Part shown: positions 1 to 14,342 of the stretch, piece after piece
Numbering within the stretch: the stretch's first letter is position 1
Layout: each line of letters opens with the position of its first letter
Source of the DNA: Rhabdornis inornatus
Taxonomy: Eukaryota > Chordata > Aves > Passeriformes > Rhabdornithidae
Direction of reading: 5' to 3'
Assembly (NCBI GenBank): GCA_013397075.1
Contig: VWZS01000835.1
Coordinates: 705,358-769,357, forward strand
Length of the DNA: 64,000 bases
The notes under the pieces: generated by a model
What the model was told of the DNA's origin: nothing
What the model saw: the letters and a program-made list of their open reading frames with translations, nothing else
Database searches by the model: none
Made by a program: the position numbers and the translations under genes

Positions 1-2399
1 AAGCAGAGAACAAAGCTGCACCTACATGCTTTCCTGACAAAGGCTTCAAGTGCTTTCCAGCCCTTCAGTGGAAAAAATCCTGAGAGCACAATGCTGTTGC
101 TTATTTAATTACTGTTACTACCTAGTGCGTTTAGGGCAGCAGTTTAAGTGTAACTGGCATAAGGGATTTGCTAAACTCATTACTCGTTCTGCTTGTAACA
201 ATTTCTCTGCCTCCCTGGCCCTTCTTGGGGAAAATAATCCACTTAAAACATCTTGAAAGAAGGACTAGAGAGAGCCTGCTGAGGCCAGGGCAATTCAAAG
301 TATGTTGTGGTAATGTTGATGCTCATTTTCTGCTGGGTGTCTGGAACTCCTGTTAGCATAAAAGATTTGATACACTGGTTTCAGTGCAGAATAAGCATGA
401 AGTGCCCTTAGCTGTGTTTCCAGGAGGCAGCTGACACATGGACCTTATCTCTGTAACATTTCAGCAATGATAAGGCATCTGTAGCTCTTTCCATGACACA
501 GTTTAGTAAATCCAGCAGCAGCCCTTTGCCTGACTCACAGAGATGATGTGGAGCTGCTTTTTGAATGGGCTGCACAAAGTGGTGTGTAATGAGCACTCCA
601 ACATTGGGTCATTTGTCTGTTAAATGTGAACTCCGATTTCAGTCTCGTTGGGCTCTGGCTGCTCTGGTTCAGTCTTCCTTGGTCATCCCTGCACAAGGAT
701 CTGCTTCACAGCAAGGATAGAGGCCAGAATGTGTCACTTTTTGGTTCTCCCTTTGCACAGCTCTTGTGTAGGTAGTGCGAGAAATGTGCTCCTGATGTGC
801 ACAGGGACAGGGTGCTGCCAAAGAAATTGAAGCCTGACTGGGAGCACTGGTGGCTCAGCTTGGTCTTGGGCAGATGGGGCTGTTCTCATGCGTGTGCTGA
901 TCACACTGCAGTAAAGATCAGTATCTCTTCATGGTATTTCTGGGACTGTCACGAACTGGTGCAGCTCCATTATTAATGTTGACCTTTTCCCTGCCCGATG
1001 AGACATCCATCTGCAGCATCTACTGCAGAGGCTCAGGAGAGCAGCATCCTGATACCTGCTGTCAAAAGCAGTCCCTTTTCCCCTCTCTGTGAACCATCTC
1101 TTGTGATGTTTTCCACAAGGCAGCCCCAAGTATGTAAAGACGTGTGTGTTTTCTGTGAACGCAGCTGCTGCTCTTGACCCATCTGCCAGGAATTCTGCTC
1201 CTCAGACACAGCTTGCTTCCTCCTGGTGTCTGTCTCCCTGTTCCATCAGAAACAAACATTTTAACACAGCTTTGCTTAATGCAAAAGAATAACACACTCT
1301 CCTTTTAAGGGCATGGTTCAGAGCATGAATGAATCCAAGGATGGGCTGAATCTCCTGTCAAATGGGTGTTTTAGTTTGGACAGCTGTATAAAGTATTTGT
1401 CGCTGTGGAAACACTCTTCTTCCACTGCATAAAAATTCCCTAAGCAAGTGTGTCTGGGCAATGCCAAACCTAGTTAGTGTAGGGTGAAGCTTCTTGAGAG
1501 TCTCTGTCCTTCCTGCTCAAAAGAAAACCGACTCCATGTTTCATCTTTAATTGAGTTGAGTTTTGCTCTGCTACACAAGCTTTCTCAGCAGCACAACCAA
1601 TATTGGGACTGAAGAAAAAACAGCAATTTGTTTTACTATTGTAAGGAGAGAACAAAGAAAAAAATGTTAAAGACCCCTCAAACATAAAACAAACTTAAGA
1701 GCAAGCTGCTTTTAAAACACCTGCCTCTCACCTCTGCTAAAAAAGGGATGTAACTGAATTACTGAGGGCCTGGATCGTGCACTCAGGAGTCTTTCCACAC
1801 CATGGTCATGGTGCTGCCAAGGGCGTGCTCACGAGATGTCCTCTAATCCAGTTAGAAGTGCTCTTCCAGGAACCATATCATTATGGAGTTGGAAATTCTG
1901 GAAACTGGGTGGATGCAGTAGTACTGGAGAGCTGCTGTGCTCTTCCCTTCTTTGTGCTCAAAATATTTCTGGAATGAGCCCTGTCCTGCTCTGGCTCTGC
2001 TCCTGCTGGCTGAGCACAGCGGTCTCCAAAGGGCTCCTGTCCCCTCCTGGTGCTCTGGCTGCAGGCAGGGGCAAGGGCTCTGCAGGGCTGGGTGAAGCCT
2101 CCTCTGTCCTGCTGTGCCTCTCTTCCCTTCAGGATCACCTCATTGATGAAGTGATTGGTTCTTGTTTGCCATCAGGAGGGGCCTCCTGATCTTTTCATCC
2201 CAGAGGTTAAATTTTTGATGTAAACGGGTCTGCTTTGGTCCACAGGTCACATTGCCTGTGCCTGGCTCTTAAGCAGGAGAGCATCTGATCGAGGTTGGGC
2301 TTTCTGCCTTTCAGGGCTTTGATTTGATGGGAAATAGCGACAGGCACAGGAGGAAAATCAGCTGCAGGCTTTGGACTCTCTTTTTGTAATGTTAGGTGT

Positions 2400-2434
2400 G
2401 TTTGTTTATTTGTTTGTGTTTGCTTGTTTGTTTT
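2400..2434. repeat. (TTTG)n simple repeat
   Basis: An interrupted run of TTTG units with one TTTA and one CTTG variant. It is a short, imperfect microsatellite with no associated gene signal. Confidence 0.8.
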
Positions 2435-5400
2435 ACTGTGCTGTGCCCTGGACAGTCTGCTTGGCCACCCCTGGCATTTGGTAAGTGTGTGCTCTTTTAA
2501 AGAGGAGCATGTTTGAAACTAGAGTAGCAGCTTCTGAAATTCCTCCTGTGCTGCAGTCCTTCCTGTGAGGAGCAGGATGGGCAGTGACTCCAGAGGAGCA
2601 GCCTTCATCCCTTAGAAGAGATTCCTCAGTGTGAGGTCTCTGCTGTATGATGTTGGATCTGATGCTGCCGTGTCCAGAAGACATCTGGGCCTTTTTATTG
2701 TAATCATGTTTGTGCATTCAGACCAATTTTGATGGTTATGAAGGTTCAAAAAAATCCCAGAGATCTTAATAAGCTAATTCAGTAACTGTTTGTGGCTTTT
2801 GTTGTTCTTCTTTGTTGTGAGGACAGAACTGGTTCTTGCTGATGAGTGCTGCATGAAAATTATATTATTAGTAATTACTGGTAATTTCTTGTCTGGAAGC
2901 TTCAGGTTTGTGGGAGCACTTGAATCCATTTACTTCTGTATTTCCTCTGGCTTGGCTGTAGCATCTCACAGTACCTCAAGACACTTGAGCAGTTCCCTTT
3001 CCTCCATGGCAACTTCTCACACCAGTTCTGGGTGGCAGAAGCAGTTCCCTCTCTGTCCTGATGTGGATTTTCTGTCCAGTCAGGGCATCATTGAGGTGTT
3101 GAGGCTTCCCCCAAGCGAAGGGAGCAGCTCCAGCCCTGGCTCATGAAATGTCAGTGCAGGGTAATGGCTCGGGGACAGGGGGAAGGCAAAGGACCAGAAT
3201 GTGCTTCTACATTTTCCCCTTAAAATTGTAATTTTACTTTAAATGTGCTGTGGTATCACCGTGGTTTCTGTCAGCTGGCAAAGTGAAGGATTAGTCACAG
3301 AGGTTTGTTTTGTTTTCTTCTAGGGAGGCTGGCAGAAAGGTAGAAAGAAAAAAAGTGTACCATTAAACAAAAATCCCTGGCAAAACAACAACCCTAGACC
3401 ACCAGCTTTTCAAAGAAAATGGCAGTATTGCTGTATTTGCTCTTTATGGGGAGCATCACCTGGCTAAGGTGTCTCAAGTCTCTCTTTTAGATTTAGATTA
3501 GGGATATTCCTGATTTTTGAGTTGTGCATGGAAACATGCATCGAAGGTAATTGTACCTGGCTTAGCTATGGAAATGGGAATAAATATAAGTACTGCTTAA
3601 TTCTCCAGTTTGAGAATTACCTTTTCTCCTTGTGCCAAATACTGAGGTTTTTTTTCTTGATCATCATTGGATAGAAACATTTTTATCCCTCTCTCAGCCT
3701 GAGATTTATAGAGGGAGGCTTCTTAAAAGCTGTATCTTCTGTTTTGATTTGGTTTCCAACATCCTAATTACTTCTACTTCCAGCCATGCCTCTGTATTTG
3801 CTTTCCTTTCATCTTCCCGACTCTGATTGGAAGTAGCCTTAGACCAGCAAAGAAAGAAATCTTGGCTGCAGGTGAGATAATCAGCATTTGTGGAGGAGGA
3901 GGGCTGGTGGCTGGCACCTTTCACAGGACCTGCAGCCTGGGAACACTCGGGAATGCTTGGGAACGCAGCCGGAGGTGGGGCAGCCACAGGGTCATCTCAG
4001 ACAGCTCTGGCAAGGGCTGGTGGTTTGAAATTTGCTGGGAATAAATAGTAAGTAAGTAAACCCTGGGATATGCTTGGAGAGGCAGCTCCTGCAGATGTTC
4101 CAAGCTTTTGTGAAAGGAGCAAGCAGGAAAAGCAGGGGGGCTTGCACCTTTTTTCTTTCCCTACGCTGTACTAAGTTTATCCACGTTTTCAATCTGTTTG
4201 TTTTAGATGTCCAGCTATTCTTAATAAACACCTGATTCCTTACTGGTTGGAGATGCTGATGAGATGGGGGCTCTAGGGTATAAGACTATGGCTTCTGTGT
4301 CCAGGTAATAAGGTGGCAGCAACTTTGATTCCTTATGTCAGCATCTCTTCATGACTTTCTGCTCAGGAAGGTCAGTAAAGCTAAAGAGCAAATAACTTGT
4401 TCCCTAAGCAATAGGCTCAAAGTGCAGGTTGAGTTTATATTTGTGGCTTTGTTTTGAATTTTGTTGTTATTGGCTAAAGAAATGCTTGTGCTCTTCTGGT
4501 GCTCTGTGAACTCAGCTGCTGTGGTGCCCTTCAGTGCCTCTGGATTCGGAGTGGGAGGAATGTTTGTTATTTTGTGTGATGGAAGGGCCTGGCTGTTTTC
4601 AGATTCTGAGATGTGTAAAACCTTCAAATGCCAAAATATTGGCAGGGTGATGCTAAACTTTCCTCTCGTGCAGGTAAGTAATGGGAGATTTGCTCTGATT
4701 TGTAAGATAATAATTTCTCACTGGTTACTTCATGTAAACACTGATGGGGGTTTTTTATGAACTGATTCTCTTGCTGCCCCCTCCTGCCCCTGGGGAGAGA
4801 TCTTTAGCAGCACATGGAAAATGTGACTGACCCTGAAAGGTCAGATTCAGTCTACCCTTCTGCTTTTCTTATCCTGCTTGTCAGACAACACATCTTACTT
4901 GCTTTATCTCCTGTCCAGATCTGGGTTTTTTTTCTGTATATCTAATTTTTTTCTATGTGTGAATTCTAAATAGAATTTCTATAAAATATGGTGGCAGTAG
5001 AGCTGTTCCCTGAGCATAATTTACTGTGCTTTATGGCTTCTGCTGATCTTTTTTTAGTTTCTTGCTACGGATGATATTGATTGGAGTACAGCATTTTTAT
5101 GCAGCTGAAGGAAAAGGTTATGTTATTACAGATTATATATATTTTTAAAGACTGTTTTACAATAATAAACACATACAGTCAGTGGTTACCAAAAGTTATT
5201 ATTAAGTAGCTATAAAACCTCTAACAAGATAAACCATTTAATGTATTTGGTGGTTAGTGTCTTTAGCCCTGCCTTTGATGGCGTGGTAGGTAGAGTGTAT
5301 ATTTAGAAACTAATTCCAGAAAAAAAACATCTGTCAGACTAAAGTGTTTCTCAAGACCCAAAAAACAATCCTGTTTTTATTTTTCTTAGCAGAAAATCAT

Positions 5401-6598
5401 GTGCTCTGCATGAAAGATGCTAGTGTAAGGCTTTGGGGAAAAAACAGGGACGATGGGTTTGTAACATCCCAGCCGTCCCAGGAGAAGGAGATTCACATGG
5501 CATTCCTGCTGGGATGGAGACTTGGATGAGCAGCAGAGTGTTGGTGTCCAGATTCACTTCCAAAACTCCTGGATTTGGGGTTGGCTTTTATTTCTGGCTT
5601 TGTAGTAGAGCTCAGGGGTGTGCAGTCAGTTGAGCTTAGCACCAGGCACTCTGTGGATGTTATTCCTCTGTCTGGAAGGGGTTTGGGGATGCATCAGGGA
5701 ATGGTTCAGTTTGTAACAAGCAACTTCCTTCCATGCATGTTTGTGCCTCTCCTGGTGGAGCTGCCTTGCTTCTGCCAAGCACTGGAATATGGTTTTCCAG
5801 AACATGAGCAGAGCATCCCAAGTGATTTAAAAGCCATTACTAAGCATTCCTGTCTTTTTCTTCCCTTTTCTTCTTTTTCTCTTTTTTGATGTCACAGGTA
5901 AATGCTTGTCTGGAGTAGGGAAGTGTGTGATAGAACATTCAACTTTTAAACTTTTTTTTTTCCTGAATGTGGCCAGTTAGCTCATTAGTTGAACTTGTAT
6001 GCTCTTGGTAGTAATATTTTTTTCCTCTTGGATTTTTTTTTTCCCTACAGGGATGTGTATTTGACTGAAAGAATCAATTGCTTCTCTTGCACATCCCAAT
6101 ATTTATTTGCTTGAATGGTCCTGCTAATGAGAAAAATGTACATTCTGAAAGGCTTTACACACTCTAAGGAAAAGTTAAGGAAGTTCCTTTATTTGTCGTG
6201 ACACTTAACTACAAGAACTGGCCCATAAGTAACAGGAAAAAAGTTGTTTCTAATACCGAACAGCTTTGTCCTCTGAAATACCGCTACTGGCAATATGTGG
6301 TTATTCCCATCAGGCAGCCTGAGGGATCTAAAAAAAAGCTTTATTGGCATCAGTTGGGTGTTACCTGTGTTAGCCCTGTGTGCCTGAGCTGCTGGAAAGC
6401 TGGGGAGGAGCTTGCACATGCAGATTTTTTTTCACCAGAATTACAGATTTCACCATGTGTGTGTTTTATCTTGTCAGTTTTTTGAGGCTTTTCTCTTTTC
6501 CCACTGTGGTTTCTATGGGAATGTCACGAGTTTGGGTGGTGTGTGTAACCCTCCCAACTGCAGCACAGTCTGTCTCTGTATTGCTTAACTTTTGGGGA

Positions 6599-6612
6599 TT
6601 TTTTTTTTTTTT
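6599..6612. repeat. Poly-T tract (14 T)
   Basis: An uninterrupted run of fourteen T in non-coding DNA. No SINE or LINE body is recognisable next to it, so it is called only as a homopolymer. Confidence 0.8.
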
Positions 6613-9600
6613 GGTGCTTGTTTTGTGCTGCAGGACAGGGGCAGAGGATGTTTGACATTAACTGGGGGTGCCAGTTACAGGGATGGAAGTCAGAGATTAT
6701 TTCTCCATCTTCTGGAAGTGAAACAATTAAGTAAAAAAGCTGCACAAACCATTGTTTCTATGCAAGCTCCGGGATGGATCTTTACCATCCCCAGTCCCCT
6801 GGGGTGTGATGCAAGCTGGGAGCCATCCCAGAGGTGGAAAGTTGGTTTGGGGAATGAAGGAGGAGAGGGATTTCTGTTGCTGACCCCAAGAAGGGCACTA
6901 TTGAGTGAAAGGTTTGTCTCTACCACCTTTTTCAGAGGAACTGGTATGTGCTAAAATATCTGAGGGAACTGGGAGTGTTCCTAGCCCTGGGCACAGCGCT
7001 CCATGCATTTAAAAATAAAAACTGCTGACATTTCTTTCAGCTGTCCTTAGTGTGAATCAAAGCACTCCGGTTTCCAGTATTTCTCAGCACTGACAACACC
7101 AGGCTGGGCAGCAGAGATATTTTAGCCCTGCATACAGGATTAGTGGTGTCTTAGGGGAGGAAAATGAGGCACCTTGTGTTCCAGCAAATGAGCAATTTAC
7201 TGTTCACTGAAAAAAGTCTGGTGTTGCCTGGTGGATGGTTCTGTGCTGTACAAGGCTTTTGATCTGGAAATGCTGTCAATCACCTGCAAGCTGAAGAGCT
7301 GGAAGAGAGTTGTACTTGCTGGTAACTTTGTGCTCATTTGCTGCACTAGCTCAGGGAGCTTCTTCCAAAGACTCTTCAGTGCAGATTGTAAGAACTCAAC
7401 TCCAAAGGCATAAAGGAATTTAGGTAACAAATCCCCTTCCCCTTTTAGAACATGATAAGTTAAGCTTTGGTCTTAGGGCATCCAAACCCTAAACAAGGGG
7501 TTCAGGTGGGATTTTGGAGACAGTTGCCTGTGATGCAAATACCACACTTTGCTATTTTCTCTGTTTTTAAAACCTCCTTATGCCCCATAGTTTTCTGCCT
7601 GGGTGCTCCCCTTTCCCTTGGTCTGCCAGCATTTTTGCAGGAAGAGGTTTTGGGCCACTAAGGGTGAAAGATGCAACAGGAACCCAGTAAATCATCCCCT
7701 TTGTCCTTGTCCTGGGATCACCCCTTGTGCTGCACCCAGTGCATGTTGGTTTGGGTGGGGAGAGTGGAGGAGCCTCCCCCAGGAGGGTTTTTGTAGCCAG
7801 TCACAGGAATGCTCTTAGGGAACATTGCTGGAGGTGTGGATAGAACTGGAGGTATTAATGCAGGCTTTTACCACATCATCTTAGCAAACCATTTTCTCCA
7901 ATAAATGTGACAAACTGACCTGGGGCTTCCAGAAGAATTTGTTCCTGAATCCTGAAGGAGTTCAGCAGTGGGAAGTGTTAGGGAGGCTGACACTGCTGTC
8001 TTGGAAATCTTGGAGGTGATTGCTGAGAAGAGGAATATGAGAAAATGACTTCCTTCTCCTTCAGATGTGTGCATTTTGTAGCTGTTTGGCTAATCTGATT
8101 ATCTCATCTTGCATGGGATGACAAATGGGACAGATAGCTGTGCCCTGCTCCGTTGGGTCCTTTTGTGCTAAAGGAGCACATGACCTTATTTTGAAAGAGT
8201 AAACTCCTGCAGGAATAAATACAGTAAAGAGAAAAATGCAGCTTTCTCTACTTTCCCTTGTGAAAGGCTTCAAAAACGTGTCCATTATTCTGTGAAACAG
8301 TGTAGTTTTAATCTGTCAGCATGGAACTGGAAAATATTTTCAGCTCAAAATAACCTCCAGAAAGAAAATAGCTTCCATGTGATCGCCTATTCAGAGGAAA
8401 GCTACTGGACTTTAGTCCTAAGCAAAGATTCCAACCAACTTTGGCGCTTTAAAGAGCAGTAGTGGTGGTCCTAAATTTGACTTTACCATGTCCACTCTCC
8501 AGCACAGCCCTTTGCTTTGGTCAGGTCAACAGAGCTAGCTTCACATTGGCTTGTCTTTGTTGCTGGTGCTTTCAGTTGCTTTGAGAGTGGCTTCAGTGGT
8601 GTGAAATGCAAGGAAAATTTTCCAAAATGTAATTATTGAGCCATTACTTAGTTGGCAAGTCGTTTTCAAAGCTTGCCATTGTCCTTTTGTCCTCTTTATC
8701 ATCGTTGGGAAAAAAAGCATTAACCTATGCCTGAGAAGGCAATGATTTGCTTGGTTTTTGATAGAGTCAGACCTATTTATTTTGTCAGTAGGAGATGCTT
8801 TTAATGTATTTAGCAGTAAATCATCCTGAAGCCAGGTCTCTGAACAGCTCTTGCTCATGTTCTTTCTCCTGATGGGGCTGTCGGGATGTTGTTGCTGAAT
8901 GTGCAGAAGAGAATGGCCATTCTTCTTTCTCTTCTAATTTCAGAGATCAACAGGGATCAACTGCCTTACATTTTTAGAAGTAGCAATTCTGGTTAGTTTG
9001 GAACTTGGAAGATTTCTCTCCCATTAGCTAATTAGGACTATTATACTCTATTGCCATTATTGTCACTCGGTATTTTTGAGAATCAAGGGTGAAAAGTGAC
9101 TGTATAAAATGAAACTCATCAGCGAGGCTCCCTGGGTCTATTGTGAGTCACCCTCGCTGATTTTAGTGACAAAAATAAATCTTCTGTTACAACTGTTGAC
9201 TCCTGCAAGCCCTGCAGTTACTCATTGCAGGAGCTGGAGCTGGTTTGTGCCTTAGGAAGAGCCACTGTCACCAACATGTGGCTAGGGAGGCATCTCACCC
9301 CCGGGTGGCTCCTGTCAGCCAAGCTCTCCACCTCTAGCCTAGGATATGTTGTTAAGCTTTTCCTACCTCTTGGATTGTTTTGCTCTTTATCAATTTTATT
9401 AAAAATGCTGGAGGTGAATAATGCTGTCCTGAGGAAGGAGGGGCAGCAGGTTCTTGGCAAAAGCTTGTGTTTCAGTGGGAGAATAAAGAGAATAGGGTCC
9501 TGGATTTCCATAATTATTGATGCCTTTTCTTTATTTTTTTTAAACTGAAAACATGAATTGCACACCTGAGCAGCTGAGATAATCTTCTGGCAGTGGTCTG

Positions 9601-10920
9601 TGTAATTTAAAAAAATTGTTAGCAGCTTGTCACTAAAAGCATGGGTTGTTAGTGCTGCCATTGCTTATGCTTTGCTTTTCTTCTTTGTAATTATCATGAC
9701 TGGTATTTTTAGGGCAGCTTTGCAGCTTGTCTATTTTCTCCCAAGTTGGCTAAAAATGCTGGTCTCACGTGACATGATAAATATTCTCTTGGAAACTAAT
9801 GCTGTATATATCCTGAACTTCCTGTTCTGCTGATGTCTGGATTCATTCCTGAAAATTGCAGGAGCTGCAGGAAAGGTGTCCCTTTTTATTGAAGCTTGGG
9901 CATGTGACTGTTAATTGTCTTAAGAGTAGCTTGAATGGTCTCTGCAGATAAATCATAGACTGGAATGTTTTTGTTTGCTTTCGCTTTTGGGTGGTATTAA
10001 CCTTAGCTGTAACCTCTTTCAATTTCTGTTATCTTTTAATAAGGACTTCCTAGAGCTCTGATCCTGCAGTGAAATCCATGCAGAATCTGGCTGTGGCTGC
10101 AGCAGCGAGGCTCACACGGAACATGGGGCTGCTGCTGCTCTGGAGCTTCTCCACTCAGTGCTCCAACTTCCCCACTGGAATCCCAGGGCTCTTCTCGTTG
10201 ATTTATTGAGTTGCAGGCTGCCCTTACAGGAGCTTTACTGTGTCTCCTGTCTGTGTCTCCAGCACACATGGGTTTCTCAGAGATGTTGAGAACTGCACAT
10301 TGCTGGTGCCCAGCCCCAGGACTTGTCCCTGCTGTCCCTGTCTGAGCTCCCACCTGCTCCTGGGCAGGTCTTGGAGCCTCAGCACGGGTTGAACACACCC
10401 ACCCAGAACGAGGTGTCTGCTTGTGTGTTACACGTGATGACAACGCTTAACCCAAAAACTCAAGGTTGCAGTGGGAACCTTCTGGTAAAATTGCTGTATA
10501 TGCTCCTTTCAATGACACACTCCAATTCCATGCAGGCTGTGGGATGTTGGTGGGTGGTCCTTAGGTGGAAAAGGTGTCATTTGTGAGCTCTTCCAGGCAA
10601 GGTACAACTCATGATGAGCCTTTGCTGTGCGTTTGGGCAGTGTTGCTTAGGTTGATCCCAAGGTTTCCTACTCTTGCAGGAGTTGACTGTGTGTGCTGTC
10701 ACTCCTGGGAACGCTGCTTCCAAACACTCCCTGGAACCCCTGAAAGACCAAGGCCTTGTTTGTGTTACTGATTTCTGGACTTTGCTGACATTCAGGATTT
10801 TTGCTTACTGACAGACGCAAAATAAAAGCAAATCTGTGGAAGAGCAGAAATGGAACTTTTAGGCTAATGAAGCTCTATTGTGTCTGACAAATGGGTGGCT
10901 AATCTGCTGGAGAAGGGGGA

Positions 10921-11160
10921 GGGTTGACTCTTAATGAGAAGTTATTACATGTTGAATAGCTGTTAAATTGCTGTATTAATAAAGTAGACAATCTTCTCTA
11001 GCTTGTCTCCTTAAAGTATTCTTTTAATTGAGAACCCCCTTTAATCCATTCTTTTAAAAATTAATTAAGATTTTGAAAAGCACTTCTTTGACTGTGATGG
11101 CCTGGTTCAGATTAAATTGGGGTTATGTCATGACTGCTTCCTTATGTACTTCAACTGTAA
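10921..11160. other. AT-rich block with repeated TTAAT/AATTA cores
   Basis: This block has several TTAAT, AATTAATTAA and TAATAAA words and no coding potential. Its composition resembles conserved non-coding elements bound by homeodomain factors. No alignment was possible, so conservation is a guess; it may be plain AT-rich intron. Confidence 0.25.
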
Positions 11161-13269
11161 TTTATGGACTCAGTGGATAACACTAACTGCATAAATAAGA
11201 GTTCAACACTTGTAAGAATGAGACTAATGGGCTGATTTTTTTGGTCACAGTTCTTTGAATTGGCAGCAAACAGAAGAATAGAAATGAGATGAGAAAACAG
11301 GGTCTGGTGCCTGGAGTGAGAACTTTGGTATTATTTTCAGTTCAGCTCCTGATTGTTTTGACTGTGAGCCAGAATTTGCAGTGAATTTTGGACTAACCTG
11401 TCTAAACTTTAATGTCCCTCAGATATTGCATTACTTGGAGACTGCAGGCAGCTTTTTTTGCACAGACTAATTGTCCTTTTCTTCATGCCATGTTGTGATC
11501 AAGCTGGAATGTTGAAGTCCTTTGGCTCCTCTGTTACACTTTGTGGATATGCCAAACCCGCCAGCTTTGGGTGGTTTTGACTTCCCACCTGTTAGTTCTG
11601 GGGTTTTTGGGAGGCTGTCCCTCAGGACCAGCACACACATGTGCTGTCTAAGAAAGCCCAGCTCCTGAATGAGGTCACTGTTTACAAAGCAGATTTATGT
11701 CAGATATAAATACAGCTGTAATGCCCTTTAGCGAAGGGCATGTGGGGCTGTGCAGCTCCTGCAATCTGAGAGCTCACAGAGCTGGATCAGCCAGGATGGA
11801 GAAATTCCCAAGGTGTGAAGCAACTGGTCAGGCATGGCAGGAGCTGGAACGCCAGGACAGGGACCTGCAGCACTTGGTCAGAGCCATCCCTGAAATCTGA
11901 TCTGAGAGGGTTGGACACTTTGTGCTCCGTGCCGTGCTTCCTCAGCTGCTCAGGCTGGAACAAGGTTTCCATCCAATGCTGCATCTCATGGAAAGGAAAA
12001 TCTTGTGCCTGAACCCTTAGTAAGCTTGCTTGTGCAGCACTCTCTTATAAGGGACACTTCAAAAAAAACCACCCCCCAAACAATTTGGATATTTGTTGGG
12101 GAACAAAGGAAAAGTTTATTTGAACGGGTCTTGGGGGTCAGGAAACAGATTTTATTTTTGTTTTTTGTTTACATTAAATTGCTTCTTTTGACCCACATGT
12201 ACAGTATGACTTCTTGTTGCAAGACACCCTGATGGACTTATGAAGCTGAATTTGTAGTTGGAGGAGGCAGTTGAAATCCCATTTAATTTGAGGAATAAAA
12301 CCACACACGAGTCCTCAAGGAACAGCAGAATTCTACCCTTGGGAAGGCTCTCTGCTTGCTTTGTCAGGCTGAAACCACAATATGTGCTCTGTGGCTGTTA
12401 AATGCTTTGATACATTCAGAAATTTTCTGTAGAAAAGAGAATAGTTTCCTGGAGAGAATTCTGAGTGAAGCCAGCTCTTGGCTTTCTAAAATCAGTGTCA
12501 GTGGGAATGGCTGTGGGAGAGGTTCAGCAAAATGGGTTAAAATTAAAGGCCAAAGGATTTGCTTCGAAGTTTTGTCTTGTGGATTTGACAGCTGAAAAGT
12601 GAGTTTGGTTTGTGATGGCCAAGATATTAATGCAAAAATTGGGTTCAGAGCGCCACTTAATTACATCTGAGAATATTTTCCCTAGCAAGGATTATTTGCA
12701 TGGGGTTTTGGGGATACTGATGTAAGTGAGGGTTTGAGCATCTTTTCATCTTGAGTAGTTTCTTTCCTTGTCATTTGTTGAAGCAGGAGGTGTAGAGCCC
12801 TTCTAGAAGAGGGAGAGTGAGTGTTTGGTTGTGGCCATGCTGGTCTGAGTGTCACAGGCTGCCTGGGCAGCTCTGCCACTTCAAATTACTGCACCAACCA
12901 GGCCTGCATCTACCAAGATTTCAACAAAAAGAAAAGTTCTTGAAGCTCCCATATGCTTTCCAGCAGGAAAAGATCTTGTCTGGGGGTGACAGGAGATGGG
13001 GTGAGATGTGTGCTGAGAACCTCTGGGCTCTTGGGGAAATCTGATATTTTCAAGAATCATTTTATTTTCTGCAGAAGTTACTGATATCTTGAAAGGCAGT
13101 TGGTAAGAAGAAAAAAATTCTTCACATTTTTTTCTTGCAGAATTGTGCCAATTATCAGGAAAACTGAATTTGCTTGAGCTACCCCACTCCCTCCTCTGTT
13201 TATAAAAAATTATTTTGTGGGAAAAGTTGCATGCAATCTTGAATCTGCTCTGTCACTGATTCTCTCTTG

Positions 13270-13340
13270 GATATTGGGCCAGATAATTTTTTCTCTTATG
13301 TCTCAATTTCCCTGCAAATGAGGGATAATGGTGGTTGTCC
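13270..13340 (+). repeat. MIR-like SINE fragment (3' part)
   Basis: The order of words matches the 3' part of a MIR/CORE-SINE: a GTCTCAATTTCCCTGCAAATG core followed by AGGGATAATGG. The family pattern is GCCTCAGTTTCC, then CATCTGTAAAATGGGGATAAT. It is heavily decayed, as expected for an amniote-age copy. Called by eye; a profile search would confirm it. Confidence 0.55.
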
Positions 13341-14307
13341 CTGAGGCCAAGGCAGAGCTTTAATGTATCCCTCAAGCACCAAGAGCTGCTGCAAGGAGCT
13401 GGGCCCCAGCCAGGCACTCCTGCTCTGCTCTGGGTGGGTGACTCAGAGAATGTTGTTTCCTTGTTTCTTGCCAATTTGTCTCCTGTACCACTCCTGTCCT
13501 TGGCTTGGATGAATTAATTTATTATTATTTTTTTAAGTCCTGGATTCAGTTTCCAGTTTCAGCTATGTTTTAAATGATCATAGTGTGTCCTTTGGGTTGT
13601 GTTTTTTATGGAGTGGGCAGACTGGGGAAGGATTATGTTGGGTTTTCCCAGAGGAGGTGGGAACTGGGGATGTGGATAACACCTGGCAGTGTCCCTGAGG
13701 TCTCTCCTTACCTGAACTGGCCGTTGCATCCTGGTTTGGCAGCACGTGCAGAGCTCCTGGCTGTAGTGGAGGTGCAGCTGTGGCCCCAGGGCAGCAGCTG
13801 GATCTGGGGCAAAGCCAAGGCTGTGGTACCATCAGCAGCTCCCCAGAAAGGGACCTGGAGCTGCCTGACCCAGAACCCCCAAGCTGGGACTGTCCAAGTG
13901 ACTGGACAAAGCTTCTTTAGACTTCTCAAAGAGGAATAAGGGACAGAAATGACCCAGCAATTTGTTACCCAGACTAAAGAAGAAACGGAACTGGTCTGGC
14001 ACTTCAGCCTCCTCTGTCTCAACTGGCAAAAGTGCTCAGCTGGAAACACCCTGGAACCCTCTAGATGGTGTGGGTGGTATTTAGAGGCTGGGTGTTCCAT
14101 GTTGTGGTTAGCATTGAGGATGATTTGCAAGAGCAGTAAGATGTGATGGTTTAAAAATGCACCATCACTTCCTATGTGGGATGTGGAATGGTAGAAAGGA
14201 AGAAAAAACAGCAGCCCAAAATGTGCTGAATAATGAACTGAAAGTGGTTATTGATTAGCTGTGCACTTTCATTACCCTGCTGCAGTCCAAGAGCAGCGAG
14301 CGATTCT

Positions 14308-14342
14308 TTTTTCTTTATTAAAAAAAAAAGGAAAAAAAAAAC
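14308..14342. repeat. T-rich then A-rich low-complexity tract
   Basis: A TTTTTTCTTTATTA run leads directly into two A runs separated by GG. It is a low-complexity tract in non-coding DNA, and no mobile-element body is recognisable beside it. Confidence 0.7.

Noticed and set aside
10036..10443. GC-richer stretch with a 135-codon minus-strand frame, considered as a possible first exon or CpG island
   Set aside because: CpG is not concentrated and no donor with a continuing transcript could be supported.
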